Notes: generated by a model not told the origin, from the sequence alone. A stretch of 64,000 bases of DNA from UBA6898 sp964463135 (GCA_964463135.1 CAYXBA010000012.1:56685-120684), one strand, 5' to 3'. Counted from the first letter of the stretch, positions 33,956-42,838 are shown. Numbers and translations are program-made.

Positions 33956-35422
33956 ATGATAGAGAAAAAACGCAGACTGATCTACGGAGCAACATTGATA
34001 CTGGTCGGGCTCATTATCGGCCTCGGCGTAGCAACGAACTTCGATCTGATGCCAAACGGTCATACCCAGGAGCCGAAGATCTCGCAGAGCGCCATAGACA
34101 TCCTCTCGAAGACCGGAGAGGCGATGGCTGAAGTTGCCGCCGCAGTGAAACCTGCGGTCGTGAATATCTCTTCGACGAAAACAGTAAAGATATCCGGCAT
34201 GCAATCGCCCTTCTTTGATGACCCGTTCTTCAGGAGGTTCTTCGGCGATGACCTCGGTCAGCTCAGAAGGCCGAGAGAACATAAGGAGTCCGGTCTCGGT
34301 TCCGGTGTAATAGTGGACAAGGACGGGTACATACTGACCAATAACCATGTGATCAGGGATGCCGATGAGATCAAGGTCAAATTGTCCGACAAGAGAGAGT
34401 TCAAGGGCAAGGTGATCGGCACGGACAGCAAGACCGACCTTGCCGTGATCAAGATCGATTCAAACCATCTCCCTGTACTCAAACTTGGCGATTCGGACAG
34501 GTTGAGGGTTGGGGAGACCGTGATTGCTGTCGGCAACCCCTTTGGCCTGAGCCAGACCGTGACGTCAGGCATTGTGAGCGCAACAGGCAGGGCAAATGTC
34601 GGCATTGCCGATTATGAGGATTTCATACAGACGGATGCGCCGATCAATCCCGGCAATTCAGGGGGAGCGCTCGTCAATATCAGAGGTGAACTCGTAGGCA
34701 TCAATACCGCCATCTTCAGCACGTCAGGCGGGTATCAGGGGATCGGGTTCGCGATACCGAGCAGCATGGCAAAGGCGGTGATGGACAATCTCATCCACAA
34801 AGGGAAGGTGGTGAGGGGCTGGCTCGGTGTTTCGATACAGCCGGTCACACCGGACCTTGCAAAGCAGTTCGATATCAAGGACGACAAGGGCGCCCTGGTC
34901 GGCGATGTCGTGGAGGACAGCCCTGCTGAAAAGGCAGGGATAAAAAATGGCGATGTCATCATAGAGTTCGACGGCAGAGAAGTGAATGATCCTGCAGGCC
35001 TGAGAAATAGCGTGGCAGGTACGCCGCCCGGCAAGAAGGCCCCTATCAAGGTCATGCGGGACGGAAAAGTGAAGAATATGGATATTATTGTTGCTGAACT
35101 GCCCGCAGATCAGCAGAAACTGCAGGGAGGTTTTGACAACCTCCTTAAGGGGGTCATGGTGCAGGGACTTACGCCTGAACTGAAAAAGAGTCTCGATGTG
35201 CCGGCGAGAATAACCGGTGTTGTTGTTACGGACATCGAAGAGGGGAGTCCGGCCGGCGGTCTGCTGCAGCCGAAAGATGTCATTATCGAGGTCAACCGCA
35301 AGAGGGTGAGCAGCGCAAAGGATTATGAGGCCATTGTTTCGAAGATCAAGTCAGGGCAGGACATCCTGCTTCTGGTCTTCAGGAACGGCTCGGTCACCTA
35401 TCTCTCGCTCTCTGCACGATAA
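33956..35422 (+). CDS. degP: Do-family periplasmic serine protease (HtrA/DegP)
   Basis: 488 residues: N-terminal signal anchor (about 7-26), trypsin-like domain with His in TNNHVI, Asp in KTDLAVI and Ser in GNSGGAL, then two PDZ domains. The PDZ2 end is VNRKRVSSAKDYEAIVSKIKSG. It degrades or refolds damaged envelope proteins. The ATG at 33956 is preferred over GTG at 33947 because AAGG spacing is better. It closes the CIRCE heat-shock cluster. Part of its 3' end is copied at 37198-37282. Confidence 0.93.
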   Translation: MIEKKRRLIYGATLILVGLIIGLGVATNFDLMPNGHTQEPKISQSAIDILSKTGEAMAEVAAAVKPAVVNISSTKTVKISGMQSPFFDDPFFRRFFGDDLGQLRRPREHKESGLGSGVIVDKDGYILTNNHVIRDADEIKVKLSDKREFKGKVIGTDSKTDLAVIKIDSNHLPVLKLGDSDRLRVGETVIAVGNPFGLSQTVTSGIVSATGRANVGIADYEDFIQTDAPINPGNSGGALVNIRGELVGINTAIFSTSGGYQGIGFAIPSSMAKAVMDNLIHKGKVVRGWLGVSIQPVTPDLAKQFDIKDDKGALVGDVVEDSPAEKAGIKNGDVIIEFDGREVNDPAGLRNSVAGTPPGKKAPIKVMRDGKVKNMDIIVAELPADQQKLQGGFDNLLKGVMVQGLTPELKKSLDVPARITGVVVTDIEEGSPAGGLLQPKDVIIEVNRKRVSSAKDYEAIVSKIKSGQDILLLVFRNGSVTYLSLSAR

Positions 35423-35442
35423 AGACGCATTGATCAGGACCC

Positions 35443-35480
35443 CCAGGGCAGGAAGCATTAGACTTCCAGCCCTGGTTATT
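35443..35480 (+). terminator. Terminator after degP
   Basis: A 12-bp stem with an A-A mismatch (35443-35455 with 35463-35475). A close relative of this hairpin is at 38070-38107. Confidence 0.75.
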
Positions 35481-35482
35481 AT

Positions 35483-35512
35483 TCGGCGATAAACGCATGG
35501 GGGACTATAGCA
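35483..35512. repeat. Copy of the EndoQ promoter/start fragment
   Basis: TCGGCGATAAACGCATGGGGG then ACTATAGCA, nearly the same as 32262-32292. One base is lost in the coding part, so it cannot encode EndoQ. Confidence 0.8.
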
Positions 35513-35793
35513 AGAGTTCACAAGCTATCAAGCAGGCAGGCTGACATGCAGAATGGAGCAGTTCAAATGGCATTTCTCAGCAGCAGGCTAACAGCAATAC
35601 CCACAATTCGTCGCGTTTTGAGGATCAGCAACTACGCCTATCTTCCCATGAACTCACTTTTCAAATCTCAGGTAATAGTGTAATTTATTATCATATTGAA
35701 CTATAGAGAAAGTAGACGTTCCTCTAACTGCTAGCATAAAACAGATCCGTTATAGCGAGTTAAAAATAAAGGTATATTAAGGTATTAAGCATC
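35513..35793. other. Intergenic AT-rich stretch before the HD-GYP gene
   Basis: No gene found. Composition changes to AT-rich here and stays so through the next gene. No promoter could be assigned with confidence. Confidence 0.4.
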
Positions 35794-37074
35794 ATGTTCG
35801 GCAATATCCACAGGAAACTTATTTTGCGGCTTGGTTTGGCATGGATTTTACTGTCTGCTGTCTTGGGCACGGGCATCTACTTAATTGAGCATGAGAAGAT
35901 AGATAATTTCGTCATGAGCCTCGCTGAAATTGAGTCGAATAAATTTCTTGCCGACGAGATCAATTTGCTTGTTGATCTTACCCCGGAAAAAGTTGCTATT
36001 TTGCGTCAGAAGAGCCAGGAGCACCTTTCGGCAGGGGGTTTTTCTATAATTGAATTTTATGACAGGAATAAAAAACAGATTGTCGAGCTGTCAAGGGATG
36101 ATACGGAAAAACTCGAATCTAAAATGAACCTTCTTAAACATGACCGCCTCATGACGGAAGACATGCAATACGAGAAAATTCATATTGACGACCAGATGTT
36201 TATAAGGGTGTTGACCCCGCTGAGAACAACTAATGGGAGAATAGTCGGTTATTTTGAGGGTGCTTACCAGGTAGATCGCCGAATAATGAATGACATAAGG
36301 GAGCGCGTGCTGTTTTCGCTGATACAGGTGGTCATAACAGTTTTGATCTCTACTGTAGTTTTGTACCCTATTATTGTTGCCCTTAATAAGGGGCTGATAA
36401 AGTATTCAGCAGACTTGTCTAGCGCGAATATGGGAATACTGGAAGTGCTTGGCAGTGCAATTGCAAAAAGAGACAGCGACACAAGTAGTCACAATTATCG
36501 CGTCACCATTTATGCCGTCAGGCTTGCTGAGTCAATGCATTTAAACGGAGAAGTGATTCAGGCGTTGATCAAGGGTGCGTTTCTCCACGATGTGGGGAAA
36601 ATCGCCATAAGCGACAACATTCTCCTTAAACCCGGTAAATTGACTGATGAAGAGTTTGAAATCATGAAGACTCACGTCGAACACGGGGTAGAGATCATTG
36701 GAAGTTATGCCTGGCTACGGGACGCTGAAAAGGTAGTTCGTTATCATCACGAGAAATTCTCCGGGGAGGGATATAGTAATGGCTTAAAGGGAGCGGCAAT
36801 TCCTATTGCTGCGAAAATATTTTCAGTAATTGATGTGTTTGATGCCCTGACCTCAAAGCGTCCATATAAGGAGCCATTCTCTTTTGAGAAGTCAATGCAC
36901 ATTATTAACGAGGAACGGGAAAAGCATTTTGATCCTGCAATTCTCGATGCGTTTAACGAAGTTGGCGAATCCATTTTTCATGAGATCCATGAAGCGGATG
37001 AAACATATTTGAGGGATACCGTGCAGACACTCATAAGCAAATACTTCGATTCTGATCTGCTTGCCAAAACCTGA
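35794..37074 (+). CDS. Membrane HD-GYP-domain protein
   Basis: 426 residues: TM helix at about 12-30, an extracytoplasmic sensor part (30-165), a second TM (about 172-195), then an HD-GYP domain. HD is in FLHDVGKIAISD, next H-V-E-H-G-V, then HHEKFSGEGYSNGLKG. The GYP triad reads GYS, a variant that may alter c-di-GMP hydrolysis. D-A-L-T-S-x-R-P-Y is intact. The gene is AT-richer than its neighbours and sits between gene fragments, so it was probably acquired. Confidence 0.85.
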   Translation: MFGNIHRKLILRLGLAWILLSAVLGTGIYLIEHEKIDNFVMSLAEIESNKFLADEINLLVDLTPEKVAILRQKSQEHLSAGGFSIIEFYDRNKKQIVELSRDDTEKLESKMNLLKHDRLMTEDMQYEKIHIDDQMFIRVLTPLRTTNGRIVGYFEGAYQVDRRIMNDIRERVLFSLIQVVITVLISTVVLYPIIVALNKGLIKYSADLSSANMGILEVLGSAIAKRDSDTSSHNYRVTIYAVRLAESMHLNGEVIQALIKGAFLHDVGKIAISDNILLKPGKLTDEEFEIMKTHVEHGVEIIGSYAWLRDAEKVVRYHHEKFSGEGYSNGLKGAAIPIAAKIFSVIDVFDALTSKRPYKEPFSFEKSMHIINEEREKHFDPAILDAFNEVGESIFHEIHEADETYLRDTVQTLISKYFDSDLLAKT

Positions 37075-37099
37075 ATTAGCCGGTTAATGGGGCTTTTCT

Positions 37100-37196
37100 A
37101 CAAAAAGAGGCGGCTCTCCGATCCACCGTTCCAGCGGCCTCACCTTTGTGAGACTTGCCAGTTCAAGCAGTACCGCCACAGCACTTGCATTATCGG
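37100..37196 (-). pseudogene. Fragment of an M28-type peptidase gene
   Basis: On the minus strand this encodes DNASAVAVLLELASLTKVRP then an EPP-like piece, matching the metal-site part of the intact gene at 41316-42179. It abuts a degP fragment without a gap. Confidence 0.85.
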
Positions 37197-37197
37197 G

Positions 37198-37282
37198 GTC
37201 AACCGCAAGAGGGTAACCGGCGCAAAGGATTATGAGGCCATTGTTTCGAAGATCGAGCCCGGGCAGGACATCCTGCTGCTTC
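37198..37282 (+). pseudogene. Fragment of the degP 3' end
   Basis: About 85 bases match degP 35291-35375 with roughly eight changes, in the same strand. It joins directly to the peptidase fragment at 37196. Confidence 0.88.
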
Positions 37283-37457
37283 GTACTGCGCAGAGCAGCT
37301 GTATAATACAGACCAGCCGTTAATTTCTTATTGTTATTCGCTCCAGGGAGTGATACTATTTGACATGATATAGGCCTGAGACTGAGCATTTCCGGATAAA
37401 TGAACGTCGGTATAAGACGTTTTAACTGAAAACAGGCGGAACGAAAAGGAGAAAAAC

Positions 37458-37922
37458 ATGAAAGCGAACATGATCACGAAAAAGAGGTTGGGTGTTGTTC
37501 TGGGTACGGCAGTGCTGGCGCTGTCATCGATGGGGCTTATCTTTTTAGCGCCCGTTGCAGTTTACAAATATTCCAAAAGGGATAAAGGCTACGAGGCCAA
37601 AGTAGAGATGCCGATGGCCCCGGAAAAGGTATATGCCGAAGTAGCCAACCTGGTCGATGAAAGGGCGCCGAAGATCAAGGTCGTCAAAAAGACAGATGAG
37701 GACAGGTTTATTGAGGTGACCGATGACCTCCAGGTTGCCTCCGTCAAGGTGGAGAAAACGAGCGAGGAGGGAAAGTCCCTGGTCACGGTAATTGCGAATG
37801 TGCCAAAGGAAGAGGGACAAGAGAAGGAAATTCGTGAAGGCAAGAAGAAAGAACTGGCACTGCGGGTGGTCGACATTATCTGCAATAAGCTCGAAGTGCA
37901 GTGCACCATAACGAAGGAATAG
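37458..37922 (+). CDS. Membrane-anchored hypothetical protein (154 aa)
   Basis: One TM helix at about 12-36 (LGVVLGTAVLALSSMGLIFL) followed by a charged soluble domain with VEMPMAPEKVYAEVANLV, DEDRFIEVTDDLQVASVKVEK and a helical KKELALRVVDIIC end. The beta-alpha order suggests a small periplasmic sensor or DUF3568-like fold, but I do not recognise the family. GGAG precedes the ATG. It lies between fragments of the M28 and degP genes. Confidence 0.6.
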   Translation: MKANMITKKRLGVVLGTAVLALSSMGLIFLAPVAVYKYSKRDKGYEAKVEMPMAPEKVYAEVANLVDERAPKIKVVKKTDEDRFIEVTDDLQVASVKVEKTSEEGKSLVTVIANVPKEEGQEKEIREGKKKELALRVVDIICNKLEVQCTITKE

Positions 37923-37968
37923 CTGCTTCTAAAGGGTAGACGAGCTTTCAGGGCCATAATAAGCCATG

Positions 37969-38062
37969 CAATCCTGAACGTCCTGTACAGGGCAGTGGTC
38001 AGTTGTTCAAGGCGGTCGTAGTCCAGCGTATCAGGAGTGTCGCCGGAGTCATGGTCATTTCG
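37969..38062 (-). pseudogene. Fragment of the M28 peptidase 3' end
   Basis: 94 bases match 41321-41415 with about ten changes; the minus strand reads DSGDTPDTLDYDRLEQLTTA as in the intact gene. Its order relative to the fragment at 37100 is inverted compared with the gene, so this is rearranged debris. Confidence 0.9.
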
Positions 38063-38069
38063 GAAATAG

Positions 38070-38107
38070 CAGGGCAGGAAGCAGAAAACTTCCCGCCCTG
38101 TTTTTTT
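38070..38107 (+). terminator. Terminator related to the degP one
   Basis: Stem CAGGGCAGGAAG with CTTCCCGCCCTG and seven T residues. The stem sequence matches that at 35443. Confidence 0.85.
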
Positions 38108-38129
38108 AATTTTAATGAGGTGCATCATA

Positions 38130-40586
38130 TTGAGTCAGATGCCATCAGATAAGAAGGTCCCGGACATCGCCTCTGCGACGGTCACTGAAACGCTTGCGGC
38201 TTTGCAGGTGGACCCGGAGGCAGGCCTCACGCAGGCTGACGTGGCGGTCCGGCTGACAGAGCATGGGTACAACGAAGTAGCCGAGCAGAAGGGCCACCCG
38301 GTGATCATGTTTCTCGGAAAATTCTGGGGAGTGTCAGCGTGGATGCTTGAACTCATTATAATATTGTCCGCCATCCTCGGAAAATACTCAGACCTTGTTG
38401 TGGTGAGTGCGCTGCTGGTTGTCAATGCCGTGTTGAGCTTTATGCAGGAACGCCGTGCTGCCGGTGTCGTAGAAACATTGCGTCGGCGACTGCAGGTCAG
38501 TGCGCGTGTCCTGCGCGAGGCGGCCTGGCAGGTCGTTCCCTCCCGGGAACTGGTTCCCGGTGACATTATTCGGGTGCGTGCCGGCGACATCATCCCGGCT
38601 GACATTAAACTGCTGACCGGGGCGCTGAGCATCGATCAATCCGCGCTCACCGGCGAGTCGATGGAGGCAGACAAGAAGCCCTCTGAAGTGCTCTCCTCGG
38701 GATCGATCGTCCGCCGGGGCGAAGGCAACGGGGTGGTACTGTTGACCGGGGCGAAGACCTACTTTGGCCGCACCACGGAACTTGTCCAGGAAGCACATCC
38801 CAAACTGCACATCGAGGCAGTCGTGGCCAAGGTAGTCCGTTGGCTGTTCGTCATTGTCGGCGCGCTGCTCGGTCTGGTGATCTTCCTGTCTCTGATCCGC
38901 CACGTGGCCCTCCTGGAAGTGATCCCGCTCATGCTCGTTCTTTTGATGAGTGCGGTGCCGGTTGCCCTCCCGGTGATGTTCACGGTCAGTATGGCTGTTG
39001 GGGCGAAAGAACTCGCGAAACGCGGCGTGTTGGTTACACGTCTCAGTGCCACGGAAGATGCTGCAACAATGGACGTGCTCTGCGTGGACAAGACAGGCAC
39101 CATTACGATGAACCAGCTGGCTGTCACCGGCGTGATCCCTCTGGAGCGCTCGACAGAGGAAGACGTATTGTTTGCAGCAGCACTTGCATCCCAGGAGGCT
39201 AACCAGGACCCGATCGACCTGGCATTCCTTGCTGCAGCAAGAGAGCGGAACGTTTTTGCTCATGCACCGGCAGTCACGCCAATATCTTTTATTCCGTTTG
39301 ATGCAACAAACCGAAGGACCGAAGCCGTGGTTGAACAGAACAATCAGCGTATACGCGTGCTGAAAGGTGCGGTGCGGACCGTTGCCGAGGCGTGCGGGCT
39401 CCAGTCCCCGGCAATCGACGCGCTGGAGGCGCGTGTAAGAGAATCGGCGCTGAAGGGATATCGGACACTGGCAGTGGCACGCGGCCCTGAGACCGGCACG
39501 CCTGCATTGGTTGGGTTAGTGACGCTGTTTGATCCACCCCGGCCAGACGCCAGGCAACTCATCGCAGCACTTCACGGCCTCGGCGTTTCGGTGAAGATGC
39601 TCACCGGAGATGCCCTGGCCATTGCGCGCGAAATTGCGCTGGGAGTGGGGCTGACAAATATCCAGCGCGTGTCTGATCTGAAGGCCGCGAGCGCTCTGTC
39701 CGGCAATAAAGCCGTTGATCTGCTGGCTGGTGCCGACGGTTTTGCCGAGGTGTATCCTGAGGACAAATATATTGTAGTGCAGCACCTTCAGGCCGCAGGG
39801 CACGTGACCGGCATGACCGGAGACGGCGTCAACGATGCACCGGCCTTGCGGCAGGCTGAAGTAGGCATCGCTGTCAGCTCGGCAACCGACGTTGCCAAAG
39901 GCTCAGCGAGTGTTGTGCTGACTGAACCGGGGCTGACAAACATCCTGGCCTTGGTCGAGCAGGGGCGTACTGTCTATCAGCGCATCCTGACGTGGATCAT
40001 TAACAAGATCAGCCGGACGATCCTGAAGTCTGCCTTTGTGGCTATTGCGTTCGTGCTGACCGGCAAGTTCGTCGTTTCAGCCTTTGCAATGCTGCTGCTG
40101 GTCTTCATGACAGACTTTGCGAAGATAGCCCTTGCCACAGACCACGTTCAGCCATCCAATAGACCGGAGACGTGGAACATAGGGGGTTTTATCACGGTGT
40201 CCGTAGTGCTGGGTGTCACGATGGTCGCTGAGGCCCTGCTGATGTTGTGGATCGGATGGTCGTTCTTTGGTTTGGCGTCCAACGATAACGCCCTCTACAC
40301 GTTTAGCTTTCTGACTCTCCTATACATGGCCGTATTTTCCATTGTATCAGCACGTGAACGACGCTGGTTCTGGACAACGATGCCCAGTAAGACCCTCATG
40401 GCCTCCATTGCTGCGGTTACCCTTGCCGGTACTGTGCTGACGCTTGCCGGTCTTCCCGGCCTCATGCCCTTGCCCTGGTGGCAGACCATCATGATCTTCG
40501 TCTATGCGATGGTCTCATGCCTGGTCATTAACGACGCCGTGAAGGTCGCAATGATCAAATGGCGTGTCCCTAAAGCGGTGTCGTAA
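38130..40586 (+). CDS. Plasma-membrane-type H+-ATPase (P-type, class IIIA)
   Basis: About 818 residues. Motifs are TGES in the actuator domain, DKTGTIT (phosphorylated Asp), KGAVRT, MLTGD and TGDGVNDAPAL. The N-terminus (GLTQADVAVRLTEHGYNEV) and WGVSAWMLELIIILS are like proton pumps of fungi, plants and some bacteria. It would pump H+ out using ATP. TTG at 38130 with GAGGTG seven bases before is preferred; ATG at 38115 touches the terminator. The gene is GC-rich and lies in a rearranged region, so transfer is likely. Confidence 0.9.
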   Translation: MSQMPSDKKVPDIASATVTETLAALQVDPEAGLTQADVAVRLTEHGYNEVAEQKGHPVIMFLGKFWGVSAWMLELIIILSAILGKYSDLVVVSALLVVNAVLSFMQERRAAGVVETLRRRLQVSARVLREAAWQVVPSRELVPGDIIRVRAGDIIPADIKLLTGALSIDQSALTGESMEADKKPSEVLSSGSIVRRGEGNGVVLLTGAKTYFGRTTELVQEAHPKLHIEAVVAKVVRWLFVIVGALLGLVIFLSLIRHVALLEVIPLMLVLLMSAVPVALPVMFTVSMAVGAKELAKRGVLVTRLSATEDAATMDVLCVDKTGTITMNQLAVTGVIPLERSTEEDVLFAAALASQEANQDPIDLAFLAAARERNVFAHAPAVTPISFIPFDATNRRTEAVVEQNNQRIRVLKGAVRTVAEACGLQSPAIDALEARVRESALKGYRTLAVARGPETGTPALVGLVTLFDPPRPDARQLIAALHGLGVSVKMLTGDALAIAREIALGVGLTNIQRVSDLKAASALSGNKAVDLLAGADGFAEVYPEDKYIVVQHLQAAGHVTGMTGDGVNDAPALRQAEVGIAVSSATDVAKGSASVVLTEPGLTNILALVEQGRTVYQRILTWIINKISRTILKSAFVAIAFVLTGKFVVSAFAMLLLVFMTDFAKIALATDHVQPSNRPETWNIGGFITVSVVLGVTMVAEALLMLWIGWSFFGLASNDNALYTFSFLTLLYMAVFSIVSARERRWFWTTMPSKTLMASIAAVTLAGTVLTLAGLPGLMPLPWWQTIMIFVYAMVSCLVINDAVKVAMIKWRVPKAVS

Positions 40587-40616
40587 CCTGCCGGATAAAC
40601 AATGAGAATTATTATT

Positions 40617-40651
40617 CGGCGATTAAGCGCATTGGGGAGAATAGCATGAAG
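40617..40651. repeat. Second copy of the EndoQ promoter fragment
   Basis: TCGGCGATTAAGCGCATTGG then GGAGAATAGCATGAAG, related to 32262-32297 and sharing the TTATTATTCGGCGAT left flank with 35476. Confidence 0.75.
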
Positions 40652-40694
40652 AGGAATTTCGAGGAGGAACGGGGCGTTGAGAGTGGTTTTTTTG

Positions 40695-40761
40695 TTGACG
40701 TTAGCCCCATTTGCCAATAGAATGATGAGAAATCGCATGCTATGAAAAGACAATGTTATAC
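40695..40761 (+). promoter_or_regulatory. Pc-like promoter and integron-type insertion point, locus 2
   Basis: TTGACG at 40695-40700, 17 bases, TAGAAT at 40718-40723. Then CGCATGC (40734-40740), ACAAT and GTTATAC (40755-40761). The same order and much of the same sequence occur at 59432-59501. Confidence 0.7.
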
Positions 40762-40775
40762 ATTGAAATAGAATT

Positions 40776-41234
40776 ATGACAGCAATACAAATTATTGGTA
40801 TTTTCACAGCTGTTCTCCTTTTCAGAGTCGCTCTGAATATCGGCAATGGTTATTATTGGAAACCGAAATTTCAAACTTTATCAAACCTGCTTAACACATC
40901 AGTAGAATATTCATTGCCCATATTACCCGTTTTCATGAAAATCAGTGGACAATACAAAAACAGAAAAGTTACCTGTTCTTTTAACTCTTTATTTATCGTC
41001 TCTTCCATGTCAATACGAATTGCCATGGCACCACTTAGAGAACTAAACAAGGGGCCTACATTTATGATTAGTTATAAAAGACCAACGCCAAATACGGTCC
41101 ATCAAGGAAACGAGATTGCCTATGTCATTAATGCCGGCATAATGAAATTGAAAGAATATACTGAGGAAGACTTTATTGCTATTTTGGAGGAATTGACCGA
41201 AGCGACGGTAAAACTGGAACAACAGAATGTATGA
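40776..41234 (+). CDS. Hypothetical protein, probable integron-type cassette ORF
   Basis: 152 residues, AT-rich gene. A hydrophobic N-terminal helix (IQIIGIFTAVLLFRVALNI) is followed by a mostly soluble part and a helical C-terminus (EYTEEDFIAILEELTEATVKL). No family recognised. It starts 21 bases after a GTT insertion point with its own promoter, and its stop codon lies in GTATGAC, one base from the expected partner of GTTATAC. Nine bases and TACACCGAC follow as in attC left arms, but no right arm was found. Confidence 0.6.
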   Translation: MTAIQIIGIFTAVLLFRVALNIGNGYYWKPKFQTLSNLLNTSVEYSLPILPVFMKISGQYKNRKVTCSFNSLFIVSSMSIRIAMAPLRELNKGPTFMISYKRPTPNTVHQGNEIAYVINAGIMKLKEYTEEDFIAILEELTEATVKLEQQNV

Positions 41235-41315
41235 CGCCAGCATCTACACCGACGCCGAATTAAGTGTGATTTGTTTTCGGGAATTGTCCGTTGCCGCACT
41301 GTTTTCCCCGTCACA

Positions 41316-42179
41316 TTACACAATCCTGAACGCCTCATACAGGGCAGTGGTCAGTTGTTCCAGCCGGTCGTAGTCCAGCGTATCAGGAGTGTCGCCGGAA
41401 TCGTGGTAGTTCGGGTTGCGGTAAAAGGCGGTGTCTGTGATCATAAAACCCGGGTACCCGAACTTCCAATAGTTCCTGTGGTCAGAGAAGTCCACGCCCG
41501 GGATGATCGAGAACCCGTTCAGGGATTCGACCGGGAAGGACGACACCGAGGTGAAGGCGGACTTGATGCTGTTCGAAAAACTCCGCGAAGAGAAGTTGCC
41601 GACAAAGGTGATGAAATTGCCGGTGTCCGGATAGAAGGGCTTGAACAGGGTTGACGGATAGTATTGAGACCCCTTGTCATCGCAGTAATAGCCCAGCATC
41701 TCGAGTGAGATCATGCCGAAGACCTTGGCGCTTTCATTATGCAGGCTCTCTGCATGCACATAACTGCCCATATGTTTTGAGCCATAGGCAGGAGGTTCTT
41801 CGAGGCAATAGGCAACGTACCGCACAGTCCTCCTGAGCGGCCTCTCCTTTGTGAGGCGCGCCAGTTCAAGCAGCGCCGCCACAGCGCTTGCATTGTCGTC
41901 CGCACCCGGCGTGCCCTCGCAGGAGTCATAGTGGGCGCCCACAACAAGAATCTCTTTGCAGGAAGTGTCAGTGCCCTGGATCTCGGTGATGATATTGTGA
42001 TAGGTGTTTTCCCTGAAAGTGAATGGCTGTTGTATGGTCTCGCAGCCCGCAGCCCTGAGCAGGTCTTCAATAAAAGCGGCTGATCGGGCGAGCTGGTCCA
42101 GATCTTTCCAGCATCTCTGTCCGATGGTCTCGGAAAGATAGCGGACGGTCTCGATGATGTCAGTCTTTATCTGGCGCAT
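41316..42179 (-). CDS. M28-family zinc peptidase
   Basis: 287 residues. VGAHYDSCEGTPGADDNASA (about 95-114) holds the first metal His and bridging Asp; CLEEPPAYGSKHMGS has the catalytic Glu and metal Glu; a later Asp is in ISLEML/YCDD and the last His in DFSDHRNYW. It is an aminopeptidase-like enzyme, perhaps cytosolic as no signal peptide is seen. The ATG at 42179 is seven bases after TATACT and has no Shine-Dalgarno; the longer frame to 42236 would run through that promoter. Two pieces of it are copied near 37.1 and 38.0 kb. Confidence 0.85.
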   Translation of the reverse strand: MRQIKTDIIETVRYLSETIGQRCWKDLDQLARSAAFIEDLLRAAGCETIQQPFTFRENTYHNIITEIQGTDTSCKEILVVGAHYDSCEGTPGADDNASAVAALLELARLTKERPLRRTVRYVAYCLEEPPAYGSKHMGSYVHAESLHNESAKVFGMISLEMLGYYCDDKGSQYYPSTLFKPFYPDTGNFITFVGNFSSRSFSNSIKSAFTSVSSFPVESLNGFSIIPGVDFSDHRNYWKFGYPGFMITDTAFYRNPNYHDSGDTPDTLDYDRLEQLTTALYEAFRIV

Positions 42180-42286
42180 CAAGACCAGTATACCCGCAGA
42201 CGAGTCATTCAGCAACAAACAAAAATAGGCGGCCACCTTCAGGGCATAGTATGATTTAGATCAGCGCAGGTGATCCGGGGCCTTGC

Positions 42287-42292
42287 TATGCT
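42287..42292 (+). promoter_or_regulatory. -10 box of cytochrome gene
   Basis: TG-C-TATGCT (TG at 42284-42285), 36 bases before the ATG. Confidence 0.45.
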
Positions 42293-42327
42293 AAAAGCAG
42301 ATTCTTGAAAAAAGAAGGGAGAGACCT

Positions 42328-42792
42328 ATGAAGACGACAGGAAAAAAGATCGCAGCAGGGTTAGTGTTGTGCCTTCTGGCAGTTGTTCCGGCGGTGTACG
42401 CTGCCATGCAGGAAGGGCATGACCACAGCAAGATGCACGCAGCAGCTGAAGGTGGCAACAATCCTCTTGTCGAGGAGATGGGGCAGCTCGATGAGGTCTT
42501 CCGGGCCGTGGTCTCAGGCGTTGCGCTGGGAGACGGAGAGAGGGTGCATGCAGCGCTCGAATCCATGCATGGAACAATGGAGAAGACCCATGAAGGGGTG
42601 CATGCCGGGAAAGTAACCATGCCGAAGAATCCGCAACGGATGAAGGAATTCGTGAAGATGGACAAGGAATTCCATGAGAAGCTTGAGTCCCTGGCGCAGG
42701 CAGCCCAGAAGAACGACCAGAAGAAGATGCTGACCCTGACAAAGCAGCTTCTTGACGGATGCGTAAGCTGTCATCAGATCTTCAGGAAATAG
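42328..42792 (+). CDS. Exported cytochrome c'-like protein
   Basis: 154 residues: signal peptide 1-25 (ends AVYA), a His-rich linker (EGHDHSKMHAA), then a four-helix bundle with one CVSCH near the C-terminus (146-150), the place of haem in class II cytochromes. Several Met and His could be ligands. Role probably periplasmic electron transfer or NO/metal sensing (inference). GGGAG precedes the start. Confidence 0.8.
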   Translation: MKTTGKKIAAGLVLCLLAVVPAVYAAMQEGHDHSKMHAAAEGGNNPLVEEMGQLDEVFRAVVSGVALGDGERVHAALESMHGTMEKTHEGVHAGKVTMPKNPQRMKEFVKMDKEFHEKLESLAQAAQKNDQKKMLTLTKQLLDGCVSCHQIFRK

Positions 42793-42838
42793 TTTGGTTA
42801 GACGCAGCCAGACCTTTCCGCGTCTCCTGTAGGTCAGG

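Noticed and set aside
35513..37457. HD-GYP gene as another integron cassette
   Set aside because: GTTATAG lies upstream, but no complementary arm or attC stem follows the gene.
38388..39263. Open frame antisense to the P-type ATPase
   Set aside because: His/Gln/Asp-rich composition typical of a shadow frame, no start signal.
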